Shown here: positions 34,905 through 47,014 of the stretch, one piece after another
Layout: each line of letters begins with the position of its first letter
Numbering within the stretch: the first letter of the stretch is position 1
The notes under the pieces: model-generated
Databases searched by the model: none
What the model was told of the DNA's origin: nothing
The model's input: only the letters and a program-made list of their open reading frames with translations
Translations under genes and position numbers: made by a program
Origin: Ganaspis brasiliensis
Lineage: Eukaryota; Arthropoda; Insecta; Hymenoptera; Figitidae
Length of the DNA: 64,000 nucleotides
NCBI GenBank assembly: GCA_037103525.1
Contig: JAZKLR010000453.1
Span: 744,001 to 808,000, forward strand
Reading direction: 5' to 3'

Positions 34905-35080
34905 TTCTTAGCTTAGGGTGTGAAAATCTGCCTTCAGGTACCCTGCAGCCCGTACTACAGGGTTATGCGAAGGTGGCGATGTTCTGCCGACCCGCTAAAA
35001 ACACAACCTTATTTGGAGCCTTAAGACCACTCTCGGCTAGCCCTGTTTAGCTGGCGTATCGTCTTCGATATAGGAACTTG
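34905..35080. other. Less AT-rich stretch of unknown origin in intron 1
   Basis: Contains CTGCAGCCCGTACTACAGGG and CTGCCGACCCGC. It looks like a fragment of a retroelement leader, but no partner was found in the window. Confidence 0.25.
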
Positions 35081-35084
35081 TATA

Positions 35085-35512
35085 TGTGACGCTCCGCGAG
35101 AGAAGGGACCTATCGCTGAGAAAGCAAACTTTAAAGAATGGACGGGCAAAGAGGAGGAAGAAAAATCGAGACGCTTAACATGCCCATGTTTAAAGCTTCA
35201 TAACAAGAAAACTAATTGCAGGAATCAAATTTTGATTTTTGGAACTCAAAAAGCAACTCAAAAACTATCAATTGCCATGAAAAAATCAAACTAATTAATT
35301 GTTTATTTCACGGGACGGTCGTTCAAAGAAAAATCAAAAAATGCGATATACTTAGTATGTCTAGGTTTGAAGCATTATAACAAAAAGTGTAATTACAAAA
35401 AAGAATTTTTGAAACATGGAACTGAAAGAACAACTCAAAAATTGTCTTTTAGCATAAAAAAATGAAAATTGATTTTTTCGGCGATAGGTCCCTTCTCTCG
35501 CGGAGCGTCACA
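35085..35512. mobile_element. Inverted-repeat element with TGTGACGCTCCGCGAG ends, TA target
   Basis: About 33 bp of perfect terminal inverted repeat (TGTGACGCTCCGCGAGAGAA ... TTCTCTCGCGGAGCGTCACA). TA on both sides. A relative is 37495-38066, and a lone left end lies at 38642. Confidence 0.75.
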
Positions 35513-36270
35513 TATGCATATTCAGTCGATATCAATCGATTTCCACTGAAATCTATTTTCTATATTGTAAAATCATGTAAGATCCCGATTCACACTTTCA
35601 TTGAAAAACCACCCAGATAAGAAATATTTAAATAATCAAGATTTGATCGATTTGATAAGGAATTAAGACTTTGATATAGATTTTATTTTATGATTATTTT
35701 TAGGTGCTTATAGAGAAATGTTACAATACGATAAGTCTATTAATATATTAAGACATTTTAAAAAACTTATTTTGATACTTATCTATCAAAAATTTAAGTT
35801 AAAACGATCTCAAAGTATACGATTTTATTATTGTTAAATGTTGACCCACTGCAGTGCAGAGGCGGATTCAAAGAAGGTTTTTGTAAGGGGTTAAAAATGG
35901 GATATTAAGAGATAACGTTATATAGTTGTCTCTATAGTCTTATTTTTTTCTCTCTCATATAAATATAAGGCTTAAGGGGATGGGGTTATGACCCCATGTC
36001 CTCCCCCCGTGGGACACTGGCTTTTAAAAAAACATGTATTGTTGAAAAAGGTGTAGTTTTAAAATTTTGTTTTGCTCATATTTACTATAGTGATGTATTT
36101 ATATACTTAATCGATAACAGTAATAATAGTTATAAAATTTTGATTTATTCCATATTCAAGGTATATGTAAAATTCTAAAAACTAACTTCTGCCTTCTTTA
36201 GACTAATCTTTTAAATAAGGAACTTGAATATGAAAAATTGTTTTAAATGGTTTGGACTGTTGCCTTAAGA
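35513..36270. other. Goosecoid intron 1, no gene seen
   Basis: AT-rich. A small pairing around 35895-35960 (GAGATAAC/TCTCTATAG) may be a decayed MITE. Nothing else noted. Confidence 0.3.
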
Positions 36271-36279
36271 TGAGGAAAG

Positions 36280-36670
36280 TGGGTCCCAAGACACGAGGGG
36301 CGTTTTAGCGAAAGTCTTCAAGAATAAAGCTGCTTAAATATGTCTCGACGAGCAATGGTGTGCTAGGGTCTCTCTCAATGTCTAAATATATGTATATATA
36401 TATATATATATATTAGTTTTTTCCGATCTCCCTTTACTGCAATAGGTATTTTGTGCTGAAGTTCAAACTGCCCTGCAATCATTCGCCCGTGATGAAAACG
36501 GATTCTTGAATCCCAACATTTGCAACTAAGTACTCAAAAGAGAAAAAAAGAGAGATACTTTTAACACTCTCGTGAGATTTATAAAGAAACATTCGATGGA
36601 GGCTTTATAAAGCCTCCGTGGGGATTTGCATCACTTACAATGCCTAAACGACTCTGACTCTTTTCCAACA
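36280..36670. promoter_or_regulatory. Candidate enhancer-like island in goosecoid intron 1
   Basis: Repeat-poor, less AT-rich island about 2.4 kb downstream of... exon 2's acceptor side of intron 1 (that is, within the last 3 kb of intron 1). It holds a perfect 20-bp palindrome at 36598-36617 (GGAGGCTTTATAAAGCCTCC) and an octamer ATTTGCAT at 36624-36631, the classical POU site. A TA microsatellite lies at 36388-36412. Regulatory function is an inference. Confidence 0.35.
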
Positions 36671-36906
36671 TATTATATACACACACAAATAAATATACCT
36701 ACAGAAATCTTTATATGAAAAGATTCTTCTGCACAAGAACTAACTTTATAATAATGAATATTATGTTCAAATTAAACGTTAATTAATTTCATTATACATA
36801 GGTATTATATATACTTATTATATAAATATAATTTTAATTAAAACGTAGTTATACTCGTTCAAAAATGTAAATTGTGGTCCTGGTGAGGTACTCACGAGTT
36901 TTCCCT

Positions 36907-37345
36907 TGCTTATCAGAAAAATACAAACTCCCAGTGGGAAAATGGCAGTCGGTCAGTGCCCAGGTAGAAATGCACCACCGGCATATTACTGATTCAGTGC
37001 TGATGCCGGAACAGACTTCCAGCGGGGCCCGTACGGGCCCATTACGGGCTGGTAACGATGTTAACTTGGGCTTAGTACTGACTTGGTCAGTACTAAAAAA
37101 TAGTACTGAATCAGTGCAATACCAGTTGTTTGTCAGTACTGGGTCAACTGGGAAAATCCTAGTAGAACCAGTACAGACAAACAACTGGTATTGCACTGAT
37201 TCAGTACTATTTTTTAGTACTGACCAAGTCAGTACTAAGCCCAAGTTAACATCGTTACCAGCCCGTAATGGCTCCGTACCCGCCCTGTGTAAAGTCCTCT
37301 GTTATCAGGTCCGACATACCACGGAAATTTCTGCCTGGGTGCTGG
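36907..37345. mobile_element. Palindromic element with perfect 95-bp arms
   Basis: Arms 37040-37134 and 37176-37270 are exact reverse complements (CATTACGGGCTGGTAACGAT at the left end). Weaker outer arms extend to about 36953 and 37345 (GCCCAGGTAGAAAT / ATTTCTGCCTGGG). The long open frames on both strands here are a by-product of the palindrome. The GGGCCC/CAGTGGG motifs resemble those at the ends of the 28684-30537 element. Confidence 0.65.
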
Positions 37346-37494
37346 CTAGTTGCAGCACTGGCACAATACCGATTTATCTCTATGGATTAGCGCCCGAAAA
37401 GGCTGCTACGTATAGTTCAAAATCAATGTCCTAGGGAAAACTATATACGGATTCAAAAATTATTCCATGTGGGATCCCATATAAAATATGCATA

Positions 37495-38066
37495 TGTGAC
37501 GCTCCACGGTGAAAGGGACCTTAACTGCAGAACATTTTATTTTGAATTTGTATTATAAATCGAAAGAATTTGAGTTGCATTTTCTCATACAGAAATAAAA
37601 ACTTATGTCTATTAGTTTTTGTGTTATTAGCGATGAAACATAGGCCTAACATAACAAATAACAAAGACACCCGTGTGGAAATTGCCAAACTAGCACCAAG
37701 CTTGTTTTGAAACACCGAGCCCAGCTGGGCCCAAGCTTGGTTTAACCTGTATCTTGGCTTAACTTTGGCATCAAACTAGGGGGAATCTTGGCTGGGTGTT
37801 TCATTTCGATTTTGTTATTTCTAGCTTGGCCCAAGCTCGAGCCAGGACGAAATTTCCACACGGGCAGGCTCATCTTTAATTGTCCGTACTAAAAAATCCA
37901 AAACATTCAGAAATAAAAACTTTTTTATATCTATTAGTTTTTGTGTAATTGGCGATGACACATAGGCACAACCTAATAATAACATATAGGCAGGCTCAAC
38001 TTCAAACGCTCGTCCTGTAAAATTCATTTCTTGCATCTAAGGATCCTTTTACCTTGAAGCGTCACA
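37495..38066. mobile_element. Inverted-repeat element with TGTGACGCTCC ends, carrying a nested MITE
   Basis: TGTGACGCTCCACGGTGAAA ... TTACCTTGAAGCGTCACA, TA on both sides (37493-37494, 38067-38068). Contains two diverged copies of a segment with CTATTAGTTTTTGTG and is interrupted by 37670-37864. Confidence 0.7.
37670..37864. mobile_element. MITE with CCCGTGTGGAAATT ends (nested)
   Basis: CCCGTGTGGAAATTGCC ... GAAATTTCCACACGGG; internal CCAAGCTTG/GGCCCAAGC repeats. The ends are related to those of 28684-30537 (CCCGTGTAGAAAA). Confidence 0.65.
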
Positions 38067-38139
38067 TATATGATTCTATGCATTACCATATAGGAAATTG
38101 AATTTAATATCTGCTTTATTGCTTGCAATTATATGTACA

Positions 38140-38262
38140 CACACAAAACCTAAAAAGCTCAAATAACGTTGCATAATGATACCGTTTTTTCGATTTATTT
38201 TACAAATTGATCTAAAAAATGGCATTATTATGCAACGTTTTGAGCACTTCAGGTTTTGTGTG
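38140..38262. mobile_element. MITE with CACACAAAAC ends (copy 2)
   Basis: CACACAAAACCTAAAAAGCT ... CACTTCAGGTTTTGTGTG; same internal ATGATACC / GCATTATTATGCAACGTTTT pairing as 23845-23965. Confidence 0.65.
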
Positions 38263-38849
38263 GCATTAAAATTTAAGAGTTTAGAAATAATCGAGATGTG
38301 GTTATAAAAACTAGTACATTGTTTAAGAAAAGACGTTTTAAATGCAACAGTTGTTTTTTTGATAAGAAGTAGTAAAAGTGTTAGACTTCATAAGACACAT
38401 AATTATATTACCTCTAAAGAATTTTAGAGAGATGAAAATAAAAAATTGTAAGAATTATAAGACGTGTGTTAGAAACATGAGCTGCGCGCGCAGTATAAAG
38501 GAAGATGGCAGTATTTGTTTGACAGGCCAGAGATACAGATGAAAGGTTGTCTTTGATATTTGTATAAGTTACAAGTAGTCTCTATCTCTGGAGTGGTATT
38601 TGACGAAATCTGTGTAACAAACAACCTATACTATGATATATGTGACCTGGTAAGTTAAAAGGGACCTTAGGTAAAAAAATCAATTTTCACTTTTTCTTAG
38701 ATCTTATAGGAATCTCTTTTCAACGCAATAAATCCCACACCTCTAGCTGCATTAGTTTTTTACAAATGCGCTTCGAAGATGAAAGTAATTGGCTAAGAAA
38801 ACGTCAAGAAACAAACTTGTTACTCAGGAGTTTCCGGGGTCGCTGATTA

Positions 38850-39280
38850 TAAATCTGACATCAGGTTTCCAAAATTCAAAATGGCGGATCCAATATGGCG
38901 CCCATTAATAGTAAAAAGTTGTTGATTCTTTATGAAACTTAGTATATGGGGGGTTTTGGAGACACTGATTGCAAATCTGACATCAGATTTCCAAAATTCA
39001 AAATAGTGGATCCAATATGTCGGACATAAAAACAAAAAAGTTATTGATTTTTTATGAAACTTAGTATATGGAGGTTTCTGGGGACGCTGAATACAAATAT
39101 GACATCAGGTTTCCAAAATTCAACATGGCGGATCCAATATGTAAGACATTAAAATTAAACAGTTGTCAATTTTTTACGATACTTAGTATATGGGGGCTCT
39201 TGGTATCGCTGATTACAAGTCTGGAATTAAATTTTTAAAATTCAAAATGGCGAATCCAATGTAGAGAACAAAATTTAAAA
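38850..39280. repeat. Minisatellite, period about 122 bp, ATGGCGGATCC unit (4 units)
   Basis: AAAATTCAAAATGGCGGATC recurs near 38870, 38994, 39116 and 39238. One inverted unit (GATCCGCCATTTTGAATTTT) lies at about 39670-39790. The same unit forms the larger arrays at 48480-49740. Confidence 0.7.
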
Positions 39281-40700
39281 ATCAAATGGATAACCTTAAA
39301 AATGGTAAGTGAGGAATTTTAAATTTTAGAGAACGCAGAATAGAAATATGGCAAAACAATTTTTGAATTTAATAAAAGGACTGTTTTTTAATAAAACAAA
39401 CTACAAATTTATATTCTTATTGTTTATTATATATATATATATATATATTTAAAAGATTCAGAGAATATAATAAACGGAAAATAAGAGAAAGAATTTCAAA
39501 AGAATTTTACATTAAAAAGAAAAGTACAACAATGCAGGATAAAATAATCAATCAAAAGTACCGTCAACTTGATCGACGATTTCTCTTTGCGATCCCACAT
39601 TCGTAGTCAGAGTTCCTCAAAACCATAAGTAACAAGTTTTAAACAAAGCCGAACAATTTTTAAATTTTGTCCATCATATTAGATCCGCCATTTTGAATTT
39701 TGAAAATCTGATATCAGATTCGTAATCAGAGTCAAATTCATAATTAATTCAGAAATAATCAGAGATATATTCATAATATAAGCGACCCAAAATACCCCCC
39801 ATTACGATTTTTAAGCCATATCAAAGTGCAGGAGTATCAATATCGATTTGTTAACTTTAGGAACGTTTTTCTCAAAAACTTAATTTTGGGCGTACTTTGA
39901 GAAGTGATTTTTTACTAAATTGAAGTGAAAATGATAATAATAATTAAAGTCTGTGTTCAGTATTCCGGATGATAGGAAATTTTCCTAGAGATCGATTTTT
40001 TTCAAATATATTTTTGAATAAATATTGTGAAGTTGTAAAAGCTCATGAGACAAATGGCTGTTCGAAAAACTGCACTGTAAAAAATTTTTCGGAAATTTTT
40101 CCGAAAAAATTCGGACAGCACGGAACCCCAGACGGTGGAAATTTTTCCGAAAAAAAAATTGGTTTTATTTCCAACTTTTTCGGAAACTTTTCCTACTGAT
40201 GAAGAGGAATTTTTTCCGAAATTATCGGAAATTTTTCCGCATATGAAGTTGGACATTTTTCCGAATACGTCGGATATTTGTCCTGACATTAAGTTGGAAT
40301 TTTTTCCAAAATTACCGGAAATTATTCAAATTTTGTACACGGAAAAAAAGGGTTGGGTTTAATAAACAAACGAAAATTCGTTTCTAACCAAAGTGGGTGG
40401 TTGACTATTATATGGCCTGACCCAACTCATATATGAAACATTACATGTACAGTTGTAATAAAGAAATATGTTTATCCTGATACAAAAAATCCCATTGATT
40501 ATTCAATAATAAAAATCAAATCAACAGATTTAAAACATTAAGGAAATTTATATTTTACAGTATGGGATTTGGGTTTGTTTTTACATACTTATTTAATTCA
40601 ATTGTTGTGTTGTGCTGAAATTACATTTGATTATTAATTAACATTTTATTTATACCTTAAACGCAACTAAACGCATACATACGAAATTTTTGAAAAATCC

Positions 40701-40794
40701 TAGCGACACTGAGATTCGAACGCACTAACCCTAACGCTAAACGCAAATACGCATATTACGATACGAGCACCTAACCATTGAGCCATCTTGGCTA
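40701..40794 (-). ncRNA. tRNA-like module inside the 2.8-kb element, copy 1
   Basis: Minus strand reads TGGCTCAATGGTTAGGTGC (pol III A box) and, about 65 bases on, GTTCGAATCTC (B box). The box spacing is longer than in normal tRNAs and no clean cloverleaf was built, so it looks like a tRNA-derived SINE piece rather than a tRNA gene. Confidence 0.5.
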
Positions 40795-42016
40795 TGAAAT
40801 TCTCTTTTCAAAGAACTTGGTGATCTCAAGTTTCGTTTGGTCGCCACGTGCAGATGAACCCCCGCAATGGCATCGCCCGTCAACAATAGACTCTCATAAA
40901 TTTTGGTCCTATGGTTTAGTTAGCATTACTGGCATGTGACACTCACACATATTTTCACCAAAAGGAGAATGGCAATAAATTCCTTTCGACAAATTTTTTG
41001 TGAATCCATTATTTTAAAGATTAAGACATTTTTTTGGAGAAGATTTTTAAGAATCTTATCCAAATAAAATTTAAAAATATTTATTTGAAATAAGATAATT
41101 TATATTCGGAGAAATTTTCATTTTTTGTATAATCTGTATATCTGTTTATATTATTAAGAAACATTCAAAGATAGAAAACATTTCTAATATTAAAATTTAA
41201 AATTTTATTACAATCATTACTAACAATGTTTACTTTTTTTCTGATTGAAATTAACATAAGATTAAATTTATTTGGTAAAAAAATTATTTATCGTTACTAA
41301 ATTACCAATAAATTAAATAAGTAAACATTCTTAACAATATTAACTGGTTCAAACAAAATAGTTTAAAATTAAATTATATGTATTAGGAAAAATAATTGAG
41401 AACAATAATTAATCGATATTTAAAAATGATAAAAGAATACAGGCTCGGATACAGATTATCAATAAAATGAATACAAACAAATTGATTAACTTCAATAAAA
41501 TGAATACAAATAAATTGATTAACGTTTTAAACAATTTCATTTATTTATATTAATAAAAGTAATATTTTTAAAATGCAAACATTGCCCAAAACAATTTTTT
41601 TTTTATAAATTAAACAGAAGAATTAAATATTAAAATATAATAGTAATAAATATGTAAAACAAAATTTTTATAACAAAAACATGTTAGATCTATTAGTTCT
41701 GTATCAACAATCTTTTAGTAAAATTTTTGTTCTTCACATAAATAAATTTTTCATAATTATAATAAATAAAATAATTAGAAGAAACTAATTAAGTCATTTG
41801 TATTTTTTAAAAAATGAAACTAGGAGTTCCTTTTAGTAGGAGTACAAAATAACATTTGTTCTTCACATAAATAAATTTTTCATAACTATAATAAATAAAA
41901 TAATTATGAGAAACTAATTAAGTGATTTTTATTTTTAAAAAAATAAACCTAGGAGTTTCTTTTAGTAGGAGTACAAAATAAAATTTTCTTAGATTGAGCA
42001 ATATAATATGCACAAG

Positions 42017-42830
42017 TTAAAAATCCGTTTAGTTTGGAAATTTTTCTGAAGTTTGAGAAATAATTTCCGGTTTTTTGTGAAAAATGTATTTTTCCGACTG
42101 CATTCGGAAATATTTCCTTTTACTATAGGTTAAAAATCCGTTTTGTTTGGAAATTTTTCCGAAGTTTGAGGAATAATTTCCGGTTTTTTGTGGAAAATGT
42201 ATTTTTCCGACTGCATTAGGAAATATTTCCTTTTACTATAGGTTAAAAACCCGTTTTGTTTGGAAATTTTTCCGAAGTTTGAGGAATAATTTCCGGTTTT
42301 TTGTGGAAAATGTATTTTTCCGACTGCATTCGGAAATATTTCCTTTTACTATAGGTTAAAAATCCGTTTTGTTTAGAAATTTTTCCGAAGTTTGTGGAAT
42401 AATTTCCGGTTTTATGTGAGAAAAGTATTATTCCGACTCCATTCGGAAATATTTCCTACTACCATAGGATAAAAATCCCATTTTATTGGAAATTTTCCCG
42501 AAGTATAAGGAATAAATTCCGGTTTTTTGTGGAAAATGTATTTTTCCCATTTCATTCGGAAATATTTCCTACTACTGTAGGTTAAAAATCCGTTTTGCTT
42601 GGAAATTTTTCCAAAGTTTGTGGAATAATTTCCGGTTGTATAGGAAAAAAGTATTTTTCCGACTCTATCCGGAAATATTTCCTACTACTATAGGCTAAAA
42701 ATCCGTTTTGATTGGAAATTTTTCCGAAGTTTGTGGAATAATTTCCGGTTTTCTGTGGATAAAGTATTTTTCCTCCTCTTTTCGGAAATTTTTCCTACAA
42801 AATATTCGGAAACATGTGTTACCTACCAGT
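42017..42830 (+). repeat. 113-bp tandem repeat within the 2.8-kb element
   Basis: TTAAAAATCCGTTTTGTTTGG starts at 42017, 42130, 42243 and 42356, with diverged units after that to about 42830: seven units in all. Each unit contains several TTTTTCCG/CGGAAA boxes like those at the opposite end of the element. Confidence 0.8.
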
Positions 42831-42887
42831 TTCGGAATAATTTCCTACTAATTCATCGGAGAAAATTCCGAAATTTTTTACAGTGTG

Positions 42888-43637
42888 TGGTAGAAAAAGT
42901 CTAATAAAATTTAAGACATGCAATAATAAATAATATCAAAATGTGTTAAAAATTAATATCGCTTTTTCACATTTACGCTTTTCTAACCTCAAACAATATA
43001 CTAATTCTGATTATATGTTTTAATTTTTGTCACACGAAATTACAATAATAGGAAACAAGGTAACATAATCTCTTTTTCCTCAAGAATTATCATAATCGTA
43101 TCTCGATTATCCCTAAATTCTTAGGTTTTATTACAAATATAGAAATTTAAAAAAACAAAAACTATAATTAAAAGTTTCTGAATGTAATTACCTAAGTTTC
43201 GCGAATATCAAGATTTCTTGAAACAGTCTAGTCGTTTGGCTAAAACACAAATATGAATGGCTATACTTAGATCAACAATAAAATATGATTGATCTATACC
43301 CATAATTTTATGGCAGTGGCTTGAATTTATTTTTTTCAGTGAACAGTAATAAGTAATTTGATCACAGCCTTCCTTGTTCTTTCGATACAATCTTAGGTCT
43401 GCTCTAAAATAAATGTAATCCTAATTCAATTATATCTTTAATGAACTTCTAGCAAGTTTGCCATGCAAGTTTCGCGAGTTTGCCGCAGGTGAAGCACGAC
43501 TTAAGATTTGCGGAAAGCTTGTTGTATGCAAACTTACACAGCTAAACTAACGTGCTGCCCGGGATTATGTACTTTAATTCATTTCAACATTTCGTCATTT
43601 AAAACATTCAAAACTGGGTTTGGAGAAAAATAGACTA
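42888..43637. other. Goosecoid intron 1, no gene seen
   Basis: AT-rich. 43445-43560 is less AT-rich and has GCAAGTTTCGCGAGTTTGCC-like internal repetition, perhaps a decayed element. Confidence 0.3.
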
Positions 43638-43788
43638 CACTGAGAGAAATGGATATTAAAACTTACTATCCTGGATATTAAAAAATATTAATTTTAATAT
43701 CTGGATATTAAGTTTAAATATCTAAATACTAAGATTTATTATCTAGATGTTAAATTTTAATATCCACTAATATCCATTTTTCTCAGTG
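43638..43788. mobile_element. CACTG-type MITE (151 bp), GGATATTA hairpin, TA duplicated
   Basis: CACTGAGAGAAATGGATATT ... AATATCCATTTTTCTCAGTG; TA on both sides (43636-43637, 43789-43790). The centre is built of ATCTGGATATTAA repeats. Confidence 0.75.
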
Positions 43789-44005
43789 TACCAACGCGGA
43801 AAAAACTCTTTTATTCAGGAATTTTTCGGCAACACGTCCAAAAAATCCAAAAAGTGTCCTATTCAAGTACACGCCGAAAAAAATGTGCGGTTTAGGAGCG
43901 AGTCCCAAACTCTTCACCGTTTAGGAGTGTCGGCCTGAAAATTAAAATGACTGGATTTTGTTGAAATTTTGTAAATCACCAGTAAAGTTGAAAAGAAATT
44001 ACCTA

Positions 44006-44167
44006 CACTGCAAAAACTGCTGTCTTTTAAGTGTCTTGTTTTAAGACATTTTGGTGTCTAAGACGCAATTAATGTCTTAAAATGAGACATTTTTTGCGTC
44101 TTAGATACAAAAAAGACATCAAAATATCTTAAAATAAGACATTTAGAAGGCAGCAGTTTTTGCAGTG
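44006..44167. mobile_element. CACTG-type TGTCTTA hairpin MITE (162 bp), TA duplicated
   Basis: CACTGCAAAAACTGCTGTC ... GGCAGCAGTTTTTGCAGTG; TA on both sides (44004-44005, 44168-44169). Same 162-bp subfamily as 54264-54425. Confidence 0.8.
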
Positions 44168-44169
44168 TA

Positions 44170-46516
44170 CAAAAGTTTCATGATGCCCTATAAGAGATTT
44201 TATTGTTTATAAAATGTTTTAATATCATGTAGTCTTTTGGAGATTGGCTAATTCTGAATAAAATTGCTCACATTTTTGTTTTTCTGACATAACTATAGCG
44301 AGTAGAAATGAAGGGGTTAGACCACTGTAAAGCACGAAAATTAGACCTAATTTTAAGATTTTTTTACGGGAGTAGAATAAGATGAATATTAAAACCCGGT
44401 TTATTTATTATTATTAGGTATCTATTGAAGTATACAAAAATTATTTTGCTATGTTAAAAAAATTTAAATAGCGACCTAGATGGTCGATTTAAAAAATTCC
44501 TTTTTTTAAGTAGAGGTCTACAACCGCGAAAATTATTTTTAATTATTGATCTAGAACCAAAACTCAACATTTTTATAAATTTGCAATTTAAAAGCTAGAG
44601 AAGTAAAGGGGGGATTTTGAAAAACCGGTTTTTGTGAAAATGGTACACATTTGAATAAAAATTTCCAGTTTTTCGTCAAAAATTCGATGGATAGTTGTTA
44701 ATAAAAAAAAAAAAAAATTTCACTAGAGCCCTACGTACTTCCATGCAGAATACTATCATATAGCTTCATACCAATTTTTAAATAAATCGGTTAAAAATTG
44801 TGCGAGAAAAGTTACCGGACAGTTTGAAAAAACTGTGATTTTGAGAAAAACGCGTTTAAAGTTTAAGAACATATTTCTATATGAAATTATGAACAAAAAA
44901 AGTACACAATTTTCAATATTTTGTTCAGAAAATGAAGCTCAAATAATATGTATTTTTAAAATGTCAAATTAGTTTTAGAATCTGCATAAAATTTAAATTA
45001 TGGGTGCATGGTCATATTTTTAATTACATTTTTTGTTTCTGAAAAAATTGGCTAAGTGTAAAAAATGGTACGCTACCTGGAAAATTCTCTCCTTGCAACA
45101 TCCTTAACCATAAAAACTTTTCTAATGATTGTATTTTGACACTTTTTAATTATTTCCTCATCCTTCGCCACAAGAAAAACGGAAAAACGTATTTTTTCCT
45201 GGAATGTGACATACCTGATTTGCCATTGGACAACAAAAAATATTTAACATTTAATACTGAAATCTCACTTTAACCCTTAAGAAAATAAGTTTATATTTAA
45301 ATTTACTTTCCTTTTTATTACATATTTTTACCCAAAAAAAAAAAATTTTATAACTTTAAAATGTTAAAAAAAAATTTATTTATATAGAAAACAATGCATT
45401 CCTTAAGAGTAACTGAAAGTGGTGACGTCTAAAATTTCGAGGCATCATTAAGAGCGCACTAATTTCAATGGGAATGGACAGTAGTCGGATATGGCTGGTT
45501 ATGAGTTCCTGTTAACATTTGTAAAGTTTGTATGTTATGGTAGCTAACTGTCACTTGGTTAAAAACATGCTTGGTTACCGCAGCCATTCAGGAAGGTTAA
45601 TTTTGATCAACTACAATTTTGTTATCAAACATACAAAGGTTGTTTACATCTTGTGAATCTCAAATCGATTGTGACAGCAAGTATTATTTATTTCCTTTTA
45701 ATTTATCTTATGTAGTTTTAAATACGTTTCTTTTAACAGAGCTTTTTGTACAACTCGGTTAGAAATCAAAAACCAAAAATATTTCATTAGTAGATTTTAA
45801 TACAATATTTTAATGCATAAAAGTTTTCAGTGTTGAACATTAAATTCTGATTACAAACCACTGCATTGTGCGCCGCAAAAGAAACGACGCGACAGTCACG
45901 GTCCTGATAAGTCGCATAGACTTGAAATTTTGAGAAAACGTTTCTAAGATGCTGTACTTTCATACAAAAAATGTCGATTATAAACTCAAAAAATGTCGAC
46001 TAATTTTCGAGGTATGAACTGAAACGTGGAGCTCTACATTATCAAGTTCACGTGCTGGTTTAATCGAGTTGTCCATCACGGCAGCATCCTTCTTTGTCTT
46101 AACGAAGAAGGTTTAAATAAAACAAAATATGTTCGATTCAAACATAATATATTTCATTTAAACATATTTTTCGGTTGACCAAAATTATGGTAAAATCAAA
46201 CAAATTTGTCTCTCAGTGTAAGCTTTCTTTGAGATGGACATTTAAAGCTTATTGTAAGTTTACCTTGAGCTTTCAAGTTAAATTCACAAGCATGTTATGT
46301 ATCCCGTAAGAAAAAATTTTCTGAAAGTCTAATTTCTGGCTAGGGCTAAGCCAGCATTCGGCTAGACCCGCTAGTCTGGAAGGTCTAGTCAGGGTCAGAC
46401 CTGGACCAGATCAGTCTTCCAGATCACCCAGTCTAGATGAATAAGTCGAAAGTCTTCCATTTTTTCAATATGTGTATATATGCACTTACAATATGTAAGA
46501 ATTTCACTTATTTAGA
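44170..46516. other. Goosecoid intron 1, no gene seen
   Basis: Long AT-rich stretch. 45405-45600 and 45865-45960 are less AT-rich, without a repeat partner. 46305-46445 contains a copy of the TTTTCTGAAAGTCTAATTT repeat also seen at 1305, followed by GGTCTAGTC-type duplications. 46445-46515 resembles the AAGTGCATATACACTT family of 59230. Confidence 0.35.
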
Positions 46517-46524
46517 GTAAAATG

Positions 46525-47014
46525 CAGGGACTGACACGAAAACCGAAACAAAATATATTTTATTTTTGTTTCGTTTCGGTTTTGAAAAACTGAAACAAAA
46601 TATCAATTTAATTTTGTTTTGTGTTGAACCTGAAACGAAAAGGCTCTGAATTACGTTTTCGTCTCATACCCGAAACGAAAAGGCTTCGAATTTTGTTTTC
46701 GTTTCATGCCCGGAACGAAAATCCGCTCCGAATTCCGTTTTCGTTTCTCATAAAAAAGGATCTAAATTTCACAAAAAAAATTTTAAACACAATTCTTTTT
46801 TTGCAGGAGACGAAAACGAAATTCAGAGTCTTTTCGTTTCGGGCATGAGACTGAAACGAAATTCGGAGTTGATTTTCGTTTCGGGCATGAGACGAAAACG
46901 TAATTCAGAGCCTTTTCGTTTCAGGCTCAATACAAAACAATATTGATTGTACATTTTTGTTTCGTCACAACAATTCAAAACAGAAACAGAATTCGCTTTT
47001 CGTGTCAGTCCCTG
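46525..47014. mobile_element. 490-bp hAT-type MITE with perfect 8-bp target duplication
   Basis: CAGGGACTGACACGAAAA ... TTTTCGTGTCAGTCCCTG. GTAAAATG flanks both sides (46517-46524, 47015-47022). The interior repeats CGTTTCGGGC and its inverse GCCCGAAACG several times; the open frames on both strands arise from these repeats. It shares the CAGGGAC end with 10118-10347. Confidence 0.9.

Larger units (their letters stand above)
40073..42885 (+). mobile_element. 2,813-bp CACTG-ended element, copy 1 (inside goosecoid intron 1)
   Basis: Begins CACTGTAAAAAATTTTTCGG and ends CGAAATTTTTTACAGTG; TG on both sides (40071-40072, 42886-42887). Order: about 300 bp of TTTTTCCGAAA-rich repeats, 1.6 kb of AT-rich unique sequence including an antisense tRNA-like module (40701-40794), then about seven tandem units of 113 bp (from 42017). 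Open frames in the first 300 bp are repetitive and not supported as genes. No transposase; a non-autonomous element. Copy 2 (60116-62928) has the same length and is inverted. Confidence 0.85.

Noticed and set aside
36849..37434. 131- and 186-aa open frames on opposite strands
   Set aside because: Both run through the perfect palindrome 37040-37270 and repeat the same peptide; no family match and no splice context.
40002..40362. Overlapping open frames on both strands at one end of the 2.8-kb element (also 62639-63015)
   Set aside because: They consist of repeated TTTTTCCGAAA-derived peptides (FPKL, GKIS), occur on both strands, and add up to no recognisable domain. By-product of a tandem repeat.
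42017..42830. CRISPR-like array
   Set aside because: Regular 113-bp units with no distinct spacers, in a eukaryotic genome; it is a minisatellite.
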